This document shows, one piece after another, positions 33,340 through 43,425 of a stretch of 64,000 nt of DNA. The position numbers and the translations under genes were made by a program. Under the pieces are notes generated by a model. The model did no database searches, was not told the origin of the DNA, and saw only the letters and a list, made by a program, of their open reading frames with translations. This DNA is from Bartonella vinsonii subsp. berkhoffii ATCC 51672. Lineage in GTDB: Bacteria > Pseudomonadota > Alphaproteobacteria > Rhizobiales > Rhizobiaceae. Position 1 is the first letter of the stretch; every line of letters starts with the position of its first letter. Where the stretch lies: contig NZ_CADEAK010000004.1 in the NCBI RefSeq assembly GCF_902825225.1, positions 107,604 through 171,603 on the forward strand. The letters are read 5' to 3'.

Positions 33340-33623
33340 AACATCTCCAGTATTTGATTTTGAATATATCAGCTAGGATTTATTTATTCCCCATCACAAT
33401 CATACTTGTAACATTTCCTCTTATCCAACGATAGAAAACATCAAATTTTCCCACAACTCTTGCATCTGTGAAGAGTTTGAATTATAGACAAGTCTTCTGC
33501 GTAGACACCCTTGGAGGCAGCGCAGGATGGAGCAATCGCTATTAACAGCGTATATCTTCATATTCATACAAAAATTACTGTTGGTTTTTGATGGATCTCC
33601 AATCATATAAAAGGACTTAAATT

Positions 33624-34250
33624 ATGAGCAAAAGCTATACTCTTAAGGCCGAAATACGCGAACGGGTTGGTAAGGGGTCCTCCCGTGAACTTCGTCGTAA
33701 CGGTCTTATTCCTGCTATCATTTATGGTGAAAAACAGCCCCCTTTGGCAATCACAGTTCCCTATAAAGAAATTTTCTACAAAATTCATGCTGGTGGCTTT
33801 CGTACTACCATTGCAACTCTTGTCATTGGCAAACAAAAAATTACGGTATTACCAAAAGATTACCAACTCGATCCAGTACGTGACTTTCCCCTCCATGTAG
33901 ATTTTCTACGTATTTCAGAGAAATCTGTTGTGGAAGTGAATATCCCTGTGCACTTCCTCAATGAAGACACAGCTCCCGGACTTAAAAAGGGAGGTGTTCT
34001 TAATATTGTCCGCCACGAAATTGAATGTACCGCTCCAGCAAATGCTATTCCTGAAGCGATTGAGATTGATCTCGCCAGCTATTCTATTGGTGATTCTATC
34101 CATATTTCAGCGGTGCAGCTGCCAGAAGGGGTTACTCCAGTCATCCAAGATCGAGACTTTACCATTGCAACTATCGCAGCTCCTGCTGGTCTGGATATCG
34201 GTGATGAGGCTCCCGAACAAGAGAATGAAGAAAACAACGACAAAAATTGA
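33624..34250 (+). CDS. rplY: 50S ribosomal protein L25 (Ctc form)
   Basis: L25 binds 5S rRNA. The 208-aa product is the longer CTC form: the N-terminal L25 domain ([29 protein letters not shown]) plus the C-terminal beta domain ([12 protein letters not shown]...[15 protein letters not shown]) and an acidic tail. It lies 78 bases before pth, the usual alphaproteobacterial order. Confidence 0.95.
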   Translation: MSKSYTLKAEIRERVGKGSSRELRRNGLIPAIIYGEKQPPLAITVPYKEIFYKIHAGGFRTTIATLVIGKQKITVLPKDYQLDPVRDFPLHVDFLRISEKSVVEVNIPVHFLNEDTAPGLKKGGVLNIVRHEIECTAPANAIPEAIEIDLASYSIGDSIHISAVQLPEGVTPVIQDRDFTIATIAAPAGLDIGDEAPEQENEENNDKN

Positions 34251-34260
34251 TTATTTTAGC

Positions 34261-34280
34261 AGGCGGGAGTTTTCCCGCCT
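34261..34280 (+). terminator. Hairpin between rplY and pth
   Basis: An 8-bp GC-rich stem AGGCGGGA/TCCCGCCT with a GTTT loop lies 10 bases after the rplY stop. The T-tract is poor (TAACTTAT), so it may attenuate rather than end transcription into pth. Confidence 0.6.
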
Positions 34281-34328
34281 TAACTTATAAGACATTTATG
34301 AATTCCTCCCACTTTATTGAAGGTGCGC

Positions 34329-34913
34329 ATGTGGCTTATTGCTGGTCTTGGCAATCCTGGTTCACAATATCAAAATAACCGCCATAATATCGGTTTCATG
34401 GCTGTTGATGCCATTTATCAGACCTTCTCTTTTTCTCCATGGTCTAAAAAGTTTCAAGCCGAAATCTCCAATGGTTTTATAAATGATGAAAAAACTTTTC
34501 TTATAAAACCTCAAACTTTCATGAATCTCTCTGGCCAAGCCATTGGTGAAGCCTTGCGGTTTTATAAATTAGACTTAAAGAATTTGATTATCATTTATGA
34601 CGAGTTAGACTTACCACCGGGAAAAGTACGTGTAAAAATCGGTGGAGGCAATAATGGACATAACGGTATAAAATCCATTGATGCCCATTGTGGTACTAAT
34701 TATTGCCGTATACGCTTAGGAATTGGACGCCCCAATTCCAAAGAACTTGTTTATAAGCATGTTTTGGGCAATTTTACAAAATCCGACCAACAATGGCTGT
34801 CCCCTCTTTTAGAGACAATTGCAAAAAACATCATGCTTCTCATAAAAGGTGACCAATGTCTTTTTATGAATGAAATCGCACAAGCAATAAAAAACAAAGA
34901 TCTGCTCTCATAG
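34329..34913 (+). CDS. pth: Peptidyl-tRNA hydrolase
   Basis: Pth frees tRNA from stalled peptidyl-tRNA. The 194-aa product has [21 protein letters not shown] with the catalytic His near residue 20, [12 protein letters not shown] near 64, [27 protein letters not shown] near 90 and RLRLGIGRP-like [10 protein letters not shown] use ATG 34329 with GAAGGTG before it; the frame could also start at TTG 34317. It ends in a short basic tail. Confidence 0.94.
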   Translation: MWLIAGLGNPGSQYQNNRHNIGFMAVDAIYQTFSFSPWSKKFQAEISNGFINDEKTFLIKPQTFMNLSGQAIGEALRFYKLDLKNLIIIYDELDLPPGKVRVKIGGGNNGHNGIKSIDAHCGTNYCRIRLGIGRPNSKELVYKHVLGNFTKSDQQWLSPLLETIAKNIMLLIKGDQCLFMNEIAQAIKNKDLLS

Positions 34914-34964
34914 TCCATTCTCTGGAAGACAAAATAAATCACACGTCATACAATTCCTGTGCAG

Positions 34965-34995
34965 AATGCTCTCTTTTTTTGAAAAGAAGAGCATT
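34965..34995. terminator. Hairpin between convergent pth and L,D-transpeptidase genes
   Basis: AATGCTCT pairs with AGAGCATT around a T-rich/A-rich inner stem. No clean T-tract follows on either side, but the position between two convergent genes suits a bidirectional stop. Confidence 0.45.
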
Positions 34996-35049
34996 GAGCA
35001 AAAAACAAAAAACATCAAATGATGCTAGCCGAACGCATCCTGCTTGGAA

Positions 35050-35793
35050 TTAAAAAAATCCATCTGGATTAATAGTAGACTGTAGCGGATCATACATATT
35101 TGATTGTTGACTTAAAACTCTAGATGCAGCGTCATTGCGTTGCAATACCACCACGCGCGCGCCAACAGGAACACGATCATAAAGATCAATGATATCTTGA
35201 TTAAGCAAACGAATACATCCGCTTGAAATAGCACGACCAATTGACCATGACTCGTGTGAACCATGAATGCGGAAAAGTGTATCCTGCCCATTTTTGAAAA
35301 GATAAAGCGCTCGTGCACCCAATGGATTATCAGCTCCTGGTGGCATTCCTTTCCCCAAATGACCATAACGTTCTGGTTCTCGCGCCATCATTGCAGCCGT
35401 AGGAGCCCAATTTGGCCACCGGCGCTTGCGCTGCACAACCCCCTCACCTTCAAATGCCAATCCTTCTTTACCAACCCCAATACCGTAACGCAAAGCTTTC
35501 CCATTTTTACCAATAAGGTAAAGGAAACACTCCTGAGTATCTATAACCAATGTCCCAGGTGGATAAGACGTATAATAAAGCACTTCTTGGCGCCAAAACT
35601 TCGGTTCAATAGTCGAAAGATCGATAGCAGGTAATAAGTAAGGCTCATTGGTTACAGGTCCGTATAAGGCCTGCATTTCTGCTGGAATATATCGAACTTG
35701 TTGAGAAGGAACAAACGACATATCTGAATGACGAGTAGCACATCCAACCAAAGCCAAAAGCACTGCAATTAAAAAAGCACAACGAGATAACAC
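35050..35793 (-). CDS. L,D-transpeptidase lipoprotein (YkuD domain)
   Basis: The 247-aa product has a lipoprotein signal (LLALVGC, Cys18) and a YkuD domain. Visible elements are YPPGTLVIDTQECFLYL near residue 78, the FRIHGSHE His, and the catalytic SSGCIRLLNQDI with its Cys near residue 190. Such enzymes make 3-3 crosslinks in peptidoglycan or attach outer-membrane proteins to it. It is divergent from ychF. Confidence 0.88.
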   Translation of the reverse strand: MLSRCAFLIAVLLALVGCATRHSDMSFVPSQQVRYIPAEMQALYGPVTNEPYLLPAIDLSTIEPKFWRQEVLYYTSYPPGTLVIDTQECFLYLIGKNGKALRYGIGVGKEGLAFEGEGVVQRKRRWPNWAPTAAMMAREPERYGHLGKGMPPGADNPLGARALYLFKNGQDTLFRIHGSHESWSIGRAISSGCIRLLNQDIIDLYDRVPVGARVVVLQRNDAASRVLSQQSNMYDPLQSTINPDGFF

Positions 35794-36073
35794 TCTTATA
35801 TTTTCTCCAATTAATTCTTTATGCGGATTGGCATACTATGAAAAACTTAGCGTATTATTAACGTTAATTTGAAAGTCCCTTATTATGAGAGAAAAGGCCT
35901 TTAAATATAATCAAAAAAAGCCCCCCTCTTCTACATAGACTTTTTTCTTATCTACAGTAACAGAAGACTATGACTCTTCTTAAAATGTGCTATAAAAACG
36001 CCAAAGACACTTTATTTTGACCATAAAATCAATAGAAATCTTGATCATAGAATGAATAGAAAAGAAGACACTC

Positions 36074-37177
36074 ATGGGTTTTAAATGTGGTATTGTGGGA
36101 TTACCTAATGTTGGTAAATCAACTCTTTTTAATGCGTTAACAAAAACAGCTACAGCACAAGCTGCCAATTATCCTTTTTGTACAATCGAACCCAATACCG
36201 GTGAAGTCGCTGTTCCAGATCTGCGAATGGAAAAAATTGCATCTATCGCTGGTTCAAAAGAAATCATTCCCACACGCATCAGTTTTGTTGATATCGCCGG
36301 ACTCGTACGAGGCGCTTCAAAAGGCGAAGGCCTAGGCAATAAATTTTTGGCCAATATCCGTGAAATTGATGCTATTGTCCACGTTTTACGCTGTTTCCAA
36401 GATGATGATATTACCCATGTAGAAGGACGTATTGAACCTGTTTCTGATGCCACAACTGTTGAAACAGAACTTATGCTTGCAGATCTTGAAAGCTTAGAGC
36501 GAAGAATCGTACAAATCCGTAAACGTGCAACCGGAAAAGATAAAGAAGCTCTCACAATTCTCCCCATGATGGAAGCAGCATTAAATCTATTGCAAAAAGG
36601 AAGCCCTGTCCGGTTACTCCTTAAAGAAATCTCTTCCGATGAACGTCGCATCCTCGATAATTTGAATCTTTTAACTTCCAAACCCGTACTGTATGTCTGC
36701 AATGTGAGTGAAAATGACGCTGCTCATGGAAATAGCTTTACAAAAATGGTTGAAAAAATAGCAACAGAGCAAAATGCTCAAAGCATTATCATTTCTGCTG
36801 CTATCGAAGCTGAAATCACCCAACTTAATGATGCAGAAGCCTCAGAATACCTTCATGCTTTAGAACTCTTTGAACCGAGTCTCAATCGCCTCATTCGCGC
36901 TGGCTATTCTTTGCTTGACCTCATTACTTATTTCACCTGTGGACCTAAAGAAACACGAGCTTGGACAATTACGCGTGGTACGAAAGCACCTCAAGCAGCT
37001 GGTGTTATCCATTCAGACTTTGAACGTGGCTTTATTCGCGCTCAAACTATCAGCTATGAGGATTATATTGCTCTGGGTGGAGAAAATGGCGCAAAAGAAG
37101 CTGGAAAAGCCCGCGATGAAGGCAAAGAATACATTGTACAAGATGGCGATATCATGCTGTTTAAACATAATACTTAA
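36074..37177 (+). CDS. ychF: Redox-regulated ATPase YchF (Obg-like)
   Basis: The 367-aa P-loop protein has G1 GLPNVGKSTLFNALT near residue 8, G3 DIAGLVRGASKGEGLGN near 73, the NxxE specificity motif (NVSE) that favours ATP, and the C-terminal TGS domain (TYFTCGPKETRAWTI). YchF binds ribosomes and affects stress and translation. The hydrophobic residue in place of catalytic Gln is seen as in the family. Single gene. Confidence 0.95.
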   Translation: MGFKCGIVGLPNVGKSTLFNALTKTATAQAANYPFCTIEPNTGEVAVPDLRMEKIASIAGSKEIIPTRISFVDIAGLVRGASKGEGLGNKFLANIREIDAIVHVLRCFQDDDITHVEGRIEPVSDATTVETELMLADLESLERRIVQIRKRATGKDKEALTILPMMEAALNLLQKGSPVRLLLKEISSDERRILDNLNLLTSKPVLYVCNVSENDAAHGNSFTKMVEKIATEQNAQSIIISAAIEAEITQLNDAEASEYLHALELFEPSLNRLIRAGYSLLDLITYFTCGPKETRAWTITRGTKAPQAAGVIHSDFERGFIRAQTISYEDYIALGGENGAKEAGKARDEGKEYIVQDGDIMLFKHNT

Positions 37178-37257
37178 AACCCACCTCGTCTCAATATTTC
37201 ATCTTGAAGGATATAAAATTTCATAGGGAAAACTTGTTGCATGACCATAAAAAACAA

Positions 37258-37278
37258 TGCTGTCATATTATGGCAGCA
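37258..37278. terminator. Hairpin between convergent ychF and PRC-barrel genes
   Basis: A 9-bp stem (TGCTGTCAT / ATGGCAGCA, one G-U pair) with a 3-base loop and no T-tract. Termination is inferred from position. Confidence 0.35.
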
Positions 37279-37310
37279 CTGTTCTATCACAAGAGAATGG
37301 AAATACAAAA

Positions 37311-37751
37311 TCAGCGTGTCCAACGTCCTTCGTACTTAAATGTTGGAGCCTCTTTTAAAGAATCCCTCGTTGCATTGGTAATAAGCTTCCATTTGCCATA
37401 ATCATTTATCATTTGGATTGTTTCTGGAGAAATAACCACATAACTTTCTCCTATCCCAAGAAAACCACCAACAGCAACAACAAATCCCGCAATATTATTT
37501 TCACGCAAAATAATATCTTTTACTTCACCAATATTTTCATTTTCTACATTGTATATATTTGCACCAATAAGGCTTGAAGCAACAAAATCAGTTGCTAAAG
37601 GTGTAACATAACGCACAGATACATCTGACCGCACCTGTACGATACCCGTCGAAGAAACCATTTCAGGTGCAGAAGGTGCTGGGAAAGACTGAGCATACGC
37701 ACTAGAAGCTATCAAAACTGACATAAGAGTCGTACATACAATTTTCTTCAT
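37311..37751 (-). CDS. Exported PRC-barrel domain protein
   Basis: The 146-aa product has a signal peptide (cleavage near SSAYAQ) and one PRC-barrel (residues about 55-115: DFVASSLIGANIYNVENENIGEVKDIILRE, GGFLGIGESYVVI). In rhizobia these small periplasmic proteins are abundant but have no firm function. It lies downstream of the decayed petC on the same strand but is a separate unit. Confidence 0.75.
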   Translation of the reverse strand: MKKIVCTTLMSVLIASSAYAQSFPAPSAPEMVSSTGIVQVRSDVSVRYVTPLATDFVASSLIGANIYNVENENIGEVKDIILRENNIAGFVVAVGGFLGIGESYVVISPETIQMINDYGKWKLITNATRDSLKEAPTFKYEGRWTR

Positions 37752-37862
37752 TTTAACATCTCCGTTTTCACTTTGCTTTTAATTTTATAAAACTCAATGC
37801 ATCATAAACAGATTTGTTCCCTACGCTCTTCCAAGATTAGTATCTCTAGGCTTTTCTCCTTT

Positions 37863-38738
37863 TCAGTCTTTTGTCCTCTCTCCCAATTTTTCTTCTAAAC
37901 CACGCCAGATACAGACTTTTAAAATAGAAATCAGTCCTCCCAAAATGATGAGAAATAAAATGACACGAAAACTAGTTTTTTCCGAATTTCCATGTGGGGA
38001 TCAGCAGCCCACATTAAAAAAGCAGAGACATCGTGCGCGTAACGTTCAACTGTTTCTGGTGTTCCATCTTCATAAGAAACAATACCATCACTCAATGCAG
38101 GTGCCATAGCCAAAGAGCTGCCTGCAATAAAATAAGGATTATACCAATAACCCTCAGCAACTTTTGTGTTCTCTGACACCTTCTGATATCCTGTTAAAAG
38201 AGCTGTAATATAATCTGGACCAGCAGTATTATAATATGTCAGGACATCAGAAATAACAGCAGGAAATGGCAAAGATATGGCGCGCGCACGAGCCATGAGT
38301 GATAAATCTGGAGGATAAGCACCATGAAGAATAAACCTTGTTTCTTCTTCATTCACAAAGGGGGAAGGAAAACTATCTGTTGCAACACCAGCGCGTTTAA
38401 AAAATTTCCCTTCTCGATTAGGTCCATCGCTCACTTCATATTGTTTAGCAAAAATTTGAATCTGTTTCTGATCATAGCCTAGCGCCTTTAAATCACGAAA
38501 AGCCACATATTTCAGCCCATGGCAACTGGAACAAACCTGTTTATAAATTTAACCCACGCCGCAACTGTGCCTCATCATAAACTCCAAATGGTTCTGAAAA
38601 ACTCCATTCTTGTCTTTTAGGAACCTGTAAAGGAAAGGAAACAAGTTCTTCTTCCTTATCAGAGGTATGACTCGCAACACTCTGAAAAGGAAAACTTATC
38701 ATTGCGATAAAAATCAACCCAATAAAAACATTTACCAT
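37863..38738 (-). pseudogene. petC: Cytochrome c1, frameshifted
   Basis: Cytochrome c1 is the haem c subunit of the bc1 complex. The first piece (38738 to about 38543) holds the signal peptide and LPKRQEWSF-like start; a 2-base deletion near 38550 shifts the frame, so that QVCSSCHGLKY, the haem-binding CxxCH, falls in another frame. The second piece carries most of the domain (AFRDLKALGYD, YPPDLSLMARAR, YYNTAGPDYI). A lost A in the A-run near 37985 then shifts the membrane anchor (RKTSFRVILFLIILGG) out of frame, so that the natural stop would be at 37863. Its start overlaps the petB stop as in intact operons. Confidence 0.85.
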
Positions 38739-39988
38739 AATTTATTTTTTCTCTGTTTCAGATCTTCAGTCATTGAAGAAGGAAGAGAACGCCTCTTTTC
38801 AAAAGTCGGTAGAATTGGCAAAACAATCAAAAAGAATGTAAAATAATAAACTGTGGCCAACTATGTCCATAAAAGAGTGCTGTCACTGATTTCTCCTGAT
38901 CCAAACCAACCAAGAAAAACGACATCAACAATGAATGCCCAAAAGAAAATCTTATAAAGAGGCCTATATCTTGCAGAGCATATTTTAGAACGATCTAACC
39001 ATGGAACAAAAATCAAAACGAAAACTGAACCAGCCAATATTACAACGCCCAAAAAATTTGATGAAAGAGCACCAATATTAAAAGTGATAGCACGCAGCAT
39101 TGCATAAAAAGGCAAAAAATACCACTCTGGTACCACACGAAGAGGAACCCTTAAAGGATCAGCAGCACTATAATTTTCAGCCTGTCCCATATAATCGGGC
39201 ATATAAAACAAAAACCAAAAAAAAAGATTAAAAAAACTATGATGGCAAAAATATCTTTGATAAGCACATAAGGTGCAAAGGGAACAATCTCCTTCTCTGA
39301 TTGTATTGGAAGACCGGTTGGATTTCCCTGTCCAACCTGGTGAAGTGCCCAAATATGCAACCCAACAAGAAAAAGCAAAATAAATGGTAAAAAATAATGA
39401 AAAACATAAAAACAGTTCAACGTCGGTTGTCCTACGCTATAACCACCAAGAAGGGTCTCACGCAACCATGTCCCCACCAAAGGAAGCTTTTACAAGTCCA
39501 GAAACCACTGAAGCCGCAGAAACAGACATCATCCCCCAAACCAGCACATAACCAAAAAATGCTGTTGCCATCATAACCATATAGATACAAATGCCTGTGA
39601 CCCAAACCATTTCTCGCATATTCTTATAAGAACCATAATAAAGGCCACGTGCTAGATGGATATAAACAGCAATAAAAAAGAACGAAGATCCTACACAATG
39701 CCATGGACGAAAAAGCCAACCAAACTGCCCCTCACACCTAAATCTTTCTCCAGTTTCAAAAGCCAAGTGAACATCTGGCACATAATGCAGCGCCAAGATA
39801 ATGCCAGTCAAAAGTTGTGATAAAAGCATAACGGTCAAAATACCGCCAAATGTATAAAATAATTCAGATTACGTGGAACAGGAAAAATAACAAATGCATT
39901 GTAAAAAAAAACGGGGCAAAGGTAAACGCTTATCAAACCACCGAGCAACAGCATTTTTAGGAACATAGGGAGAAAATTTGGTCATCAT
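38732..39988 (-). pseudogene. petB: Cytochrome b, multiply broken
   Basis: Cytochrome b is the membrane core of the bc1 complex. Reading across frames gives MTKFSPYVPKNAVARWFDKR at the start, both haem His pairs, LHIWALH, and PEWYFLPFYAMLRAI. Lesions seen are: T9 where T8 is needed near 39903-39911, a missing T near 39865, indels with lost Pro and Gln of the PWGQMS block near 39500-39540, a shift near 39470, a shift in an A-run near 39215, and an in-frame TAG at 38861-38863 before LATVYYFTFFLIVLPIL. No functional protein can result. Confidence 0.9.
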
Positions 39989-39989
39989 C

Positions 39990-40535
39990 TTATCCTATTT
40001 TCAGCAAAGTATCGGAAAGAAAGCGATAAGGTGGAATAGCTAAATTATAGTGTGCTGGCTCTGAACGCACTCTTCCAGCTGTATCATAAACAGATCCATG
40101 ACATGGACACAACCACCCTCCAAATTTCCCTGATTGTCCAAGTGTTACACTACCTAGATGCGTACAAAGATTAATAATAAGCCAATTCTCACGCCCTTTC
40201 CCTGCTGAACGGGCGAAATCTGTCGCGTCTTCTTCACTTTCAAGATTAGGATTGCGCACTTGACGATCTCTCAGAATACTCAATTCGATAGCACGCGCTT
40301 CAGCAATTTCTTTTGCAGTACGATTGCGGATAACGACAGGCTGACCACGCCACTTAACCGTCACCGACATGCCCTCTTCAATCCCCGAAAGATCCACCTC
40401 AACAGAAGAAGAAGCCAAAACGGACTCATCTGGAGGCAGCTGACGAATAAAAGGCCATGCAATGGCACTCAATCCAACCGCCCCTGTAAGACCTGTTAGC
40501 AAAAACAGAAAATCGCGCCTTGTTTGCTCACTCAT
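39990..40535 (-). CDS. petA: Rieske iron-sulfur subunit of bc1, frame intact, one disulfide Cys lost
   Basis: The 181-aa product keeps a twin-arginine-like start (RRDFLFLLTG), a membrane helix and the Rieske cluster boxes. Cluster ligands Cys124, His126 (CTHLG) and Cys143, His146 (CPCHGS) are present. In bc1 Rieske proteins box I ends CTHLGC, and its last Cys forms a stabilising disulfide with the middle Cys of box II; here that position is Ser129 (codon AGT), so the disulfide cannot form. With petB and petC broken there is no complex to join, so this ORF is probably an early-stage relic that has not yet lost its frame. Confidence 0.85.
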   Translation of the reverse strand: MSEQTRRDFLFLLTGLTGAVGLSAIAWPFIRQLPPDESVLASSSVEVDLSGIEEGMSVTVKWRGQPVVIRNRTAKEIAEARAIELSILRDRQVRNPNLESEEDATDFARSAGKGRENWLIINLCTHLGSVTLGQSGKFGGWLCPCHGSVYDTAGRVRSEPAHYNLAIPPYRFLSDTLLKIG

Positions 40536-41146
40536 TACCTTAACTAAAGAGCTCTTTCTTCAAAATACCCTTTTACTAAACCCTCCTCCATTGCACAATC
40601 CCTGATCATTCAGTTCCCTAAACCATGAAAAAATCCCTTAAAAACTTTCTACTATTTTTGTGATCTGTCTTTTCTTAGTAAAAAAAATTATGGCATCTAT
40701 TCCAGAAAATGGTGCCTCCTCTCCTCTGTCTCTTCTACTTTCCATCTTCATTTCCCTCAAATATAAAAGAATAATCAAATATATTCTCTATTACCACTGA
40801 TTGTGAAGACCAGAAATTATTTCAACTCAAACAACGTTCCAACCATCCATTTTCAACTCAAAAGTCTTTGTTGATAGGAAACAGTTATACCCCCCTTTCA
40901 CAACCAAACTTCTACAAACAAGACCTAAATTTTGCATTCAATGGAATGCTTCGTCGAAACCATAGAGTTTGGGTTCCATTGGTACGGGTAAAGACGAATG
41001 CTTATTTTTAAGCGCTATTCCCCAACACGTTATTTTAATGACCAATAAAGTTTTCGCTCTCATAAGCATTCTCCCCATACAATAAAGTTATACAAAGAAA
41101 ACAGAGCTTCTTTACAAACATAAAGAAAAAATCATACTTATAGCAT
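40536..41146. other. Divergent intergenic region petA / trmL, nothing coding seen
   Basis: The 610 bases between petA and trmL contain no supported gene, RNA or clear promoter. It is longer than I expect for this pair in relatives, consistent with erosion around the pet operon. Confidence 0.35.
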
Positions 41147-41623
41147 ATGACACTTCACATCGCTCTTTTTCAACCTGATATTGCTGGTAATACCGGAACA
41201 ATTTTGCGCCTTAGCGCTTGCTTTGGTTTACATGTACATATTATTGAACCAGCTGGCTTTAATCTGTCGGATCGCAATCTTAAGCGCGCAGGGTTGGATT
41301 ATCTCGAATACGCTTCGCTAGAAAGGCACATGGATTGGCAACATTTTATGCACAACATGAAATGCTGTAACCGTCGTCTTTTGCTTTTAAGCACAAAAGC
41401 ACAAACATGCTATACGCAAATATGCTACCAGAAAAATGATGTTTTACTTTTTGGTCGTGAATCAGCAGGGGTTCCAGATTATGTTCATGAAGCTGTTGAT
41501 AGCGCATTGAAAATTCCCATGCAACCTCATGCGCGCTCTTTAAATCTTGCAATGAGCGTAGCTATGACGACAGGTGAAGCGCTTCGCCAAATTGGTTATT
41601 ACGAAAAAAGAGAAACTTTATAA
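41147..41623 (+). CDS. trmL: tRNA (cytidine(34)-2'-O)-methyltransferase
   Basis: The 158-aa SPOUT enzyme methylates the wobble ribose in certain leucine tRNAs. The family blocks are LFQPDIAGNTGTILRLSACFG near residue 7, LLFGRESAGVP near 102 and the knot segment IPMQPHARSLNLAMSVAM near 123. It is divergent from petA, as in many rhizobia. Confidence 0.92.
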   Translation: MTLHIALFQPDIAGNTGTILRLSACFGLHVHIIEPAGFNLSDRNLKRAGLDYLEYASLERHMDWQHFMHNMKCCNRRLLLLSTKAQTCYTQICYQKNDVLLFGRESAGVPDYVHEAVDSALKIPMQPHARSLNLAMSVAMTTGEALRQIGYYEKRETL

Positions 41624-41936
41624 AAAGGACAAAAATCTTATTGCGTGATTTAATATACTGATAAAAACACCAATGTTCTGTGGATAATAAACGGTTTTTA
41701 AAAGAGTGAAATCATCATATTTTTAGAATCTGAAAAGAGCATGAAAATCTTACACTTCTCAATTATGCTTCTAGAATAACGACAGAACGCTTTTATAAAT
41801 CATCAGAAAAACTACGAAGCGTTCAATAAGCTTAAAACTTAGAATACTTCATCGCACCATTTCCACTACCAATCATCAAGACGCGAAAAATTCCCCTCCT
41901 CTAAAAATAACAAAAACTTCTTTATAAAAATCCATA
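41624..41936. other. Intergenic region trmL / cca, nothing seen
   Basis: About 310 AT-rich bases between convergent genes, with no strong terminator and no coding pattern. Confidence 0.35.
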
Positions 41937-43187
41937 TTACACATTAATTTTTTCTAACAATGCATTACGATCCAATAAAAATCCACTTTCAATCCATATC
42001 CTTTCCAGCTCTTTAAGCTTTTTTCCCAAAAGCACCCCTTTGGACAAACCCTGCTCCATCAAATCCTTGCCATTAACAGGAAAAGTGGGAACCTGCCAGT
42101 TTTGAGCAAGATGATAAAGCTTGATATAATTTTCTTTTTGCAAAGCCTCCTCTCCTTCTAGAGCATCAACATGTGCTGCTGCCATCCGCAAGGATAATTG
42201 ATCCAAAACTGGCTGACGACCATGAAAATAAATCAGTTTTTGCACCTCCCCCTCTGAACAGTTTTGGTGAATCATTTTTAACTCTGCCCATTCCTTTAAT
42301 CGCGTTGTTTCCTTATGAGAAAAACGCAAACGCTGTGCCATTTCATGAAGGCGTATAGGATCAGGAGGGAGAAGACTTTCCAACCGTAACAATGGATCTA
42401 TTTTCCAACCAAGAACTTTTTCTGCTTTTACCAATGAGTGAATTGCATCAATGCCCCATTTTTCTGTTTCGGGAAAAATGCGTGTCAAAATTCTACTTTG
42501 ACGCATCCATAAAAGAGCACGTGTTGGATCTGAAGCAGCGAGAAGTTTTTTCATCTCTGCCCAAATACGCTCAGAGGAAAGTTTTTGTAGCCCCTCTTTT
42601 AAACTCACACATGCTTTTAATCCTTGCACATCAGGACGTCCTACTCCATACCAAGCAAAAAAGCGAAAAAACCGCAAAATACGTAAATAATCTTCACGAA
42701 TACGATTTTCTGCAATACCGATAAAACGTACTGTTCGGCTGGCAATATCATTCAAACCTCCCACATCATCATAAAGGCGGCCAGCAGCATCACAATAAAG
42801 TGCATTAATCGTAAAATCCCGCCGTTCCGCATCTTTTTGCCAATCACGACCGAATGCCACTTTTGCATGACGGCCATCCGTTTCAATATCAGAGCGAAGC
42901 GTTGTTACCTCATAAGAACATAAAGGAGAAACCACTGTCACGGTACCAAACGCAATCCCTGTAGGAATAGCCTTAAATCCTGCTTCTTCTACACACATTA
43001 TAATCTGTTGTGGCAAGCAGGTTGTTGCAATGTCAATATCACTAATAGGCTGCCCTAACAGCTGATTGCGCACAGCTCCCCCGACAATACGCGCCTCTTC
43101 ACCATTTAAAGACAAAACGCGAAGAAGTGTTTGAATGTCACTATGCTGTAACCATTTAACGTGTTTGAAATTTTGTCTTCTATTCAC
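41937..43187 (-). CDS. cca: CCA-adding tRNA nucleotidyltransferase / poly(A) polymerase family
   Basis: The 416-aa class II nucleotidyltransferase has RIVGGAVRNQLLGQPISDIDIATT near residue 34 (the GG and DxD metal site), then RRDFTINALYCDAAGRLYD near 122, the neck domain RFIGIAENRIREDYLRILRFFRF, and a helical body. It repairs or adds the 3' CCA of tRNAs. The tRNA in this window encodes its own CCA. It is divergent from moxR. Confidence 0.9.
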   Translation of the reverse strand: MNRRQNFKHVKWLQHSDIQTLLRVLSLNGEEARIVGGAVRNQLLGQPISDIDIATTCLPQQIIMCVEEAGFKAIPTGIAFGTVTVVSPLCSYEVTTLRSDIETDGRHAKVAFGRDWQKDAERRDFTINALYCDAAGRLYDDVGGLNDIASRTVRFIGIAENRIREDYLRILRFFRFFAWYGVGRPDVQGLKACVSLKEGLQKLSSERIWAEMKKLLAASDPTRALLWMRQSRILTRIFPETEKWGIDAIHSLVKAEKVLGWKIDPLLRLESLLPPDPIRLHEMAQRLRFSHKETTRLKEWAELKMIHQNCSEGEVQKLIYFHGRQPVLDQLSLRMAAAHVDALEGEEALQKENYIKLYHLAQNWQVPTFPVNGKDLMEQGLSKGVLLGKKLKELERIWIESGFLLDRNALLEKINV

Positions 43188-43425
43188 CCTTTAACCTTTC
43201 AAAAAATTGCTCTCATTACCTTCCACAGATATTCTCATGAGAATTTTCTAAGGGAGTCCTCAATATATCTGTTTATTTCCCCAAAAAAATGATCTGTATG
43301 TAGAGAATATGAAAAAACAATATATTACTCTTCTTTTCTTCTCATTTTCTGCTACAAATTATAAAATATTCATTATCATGCAGAAAAAATTACCGATTTT
43401 GCGACAAACGCCTTAAGGAAGCAAT

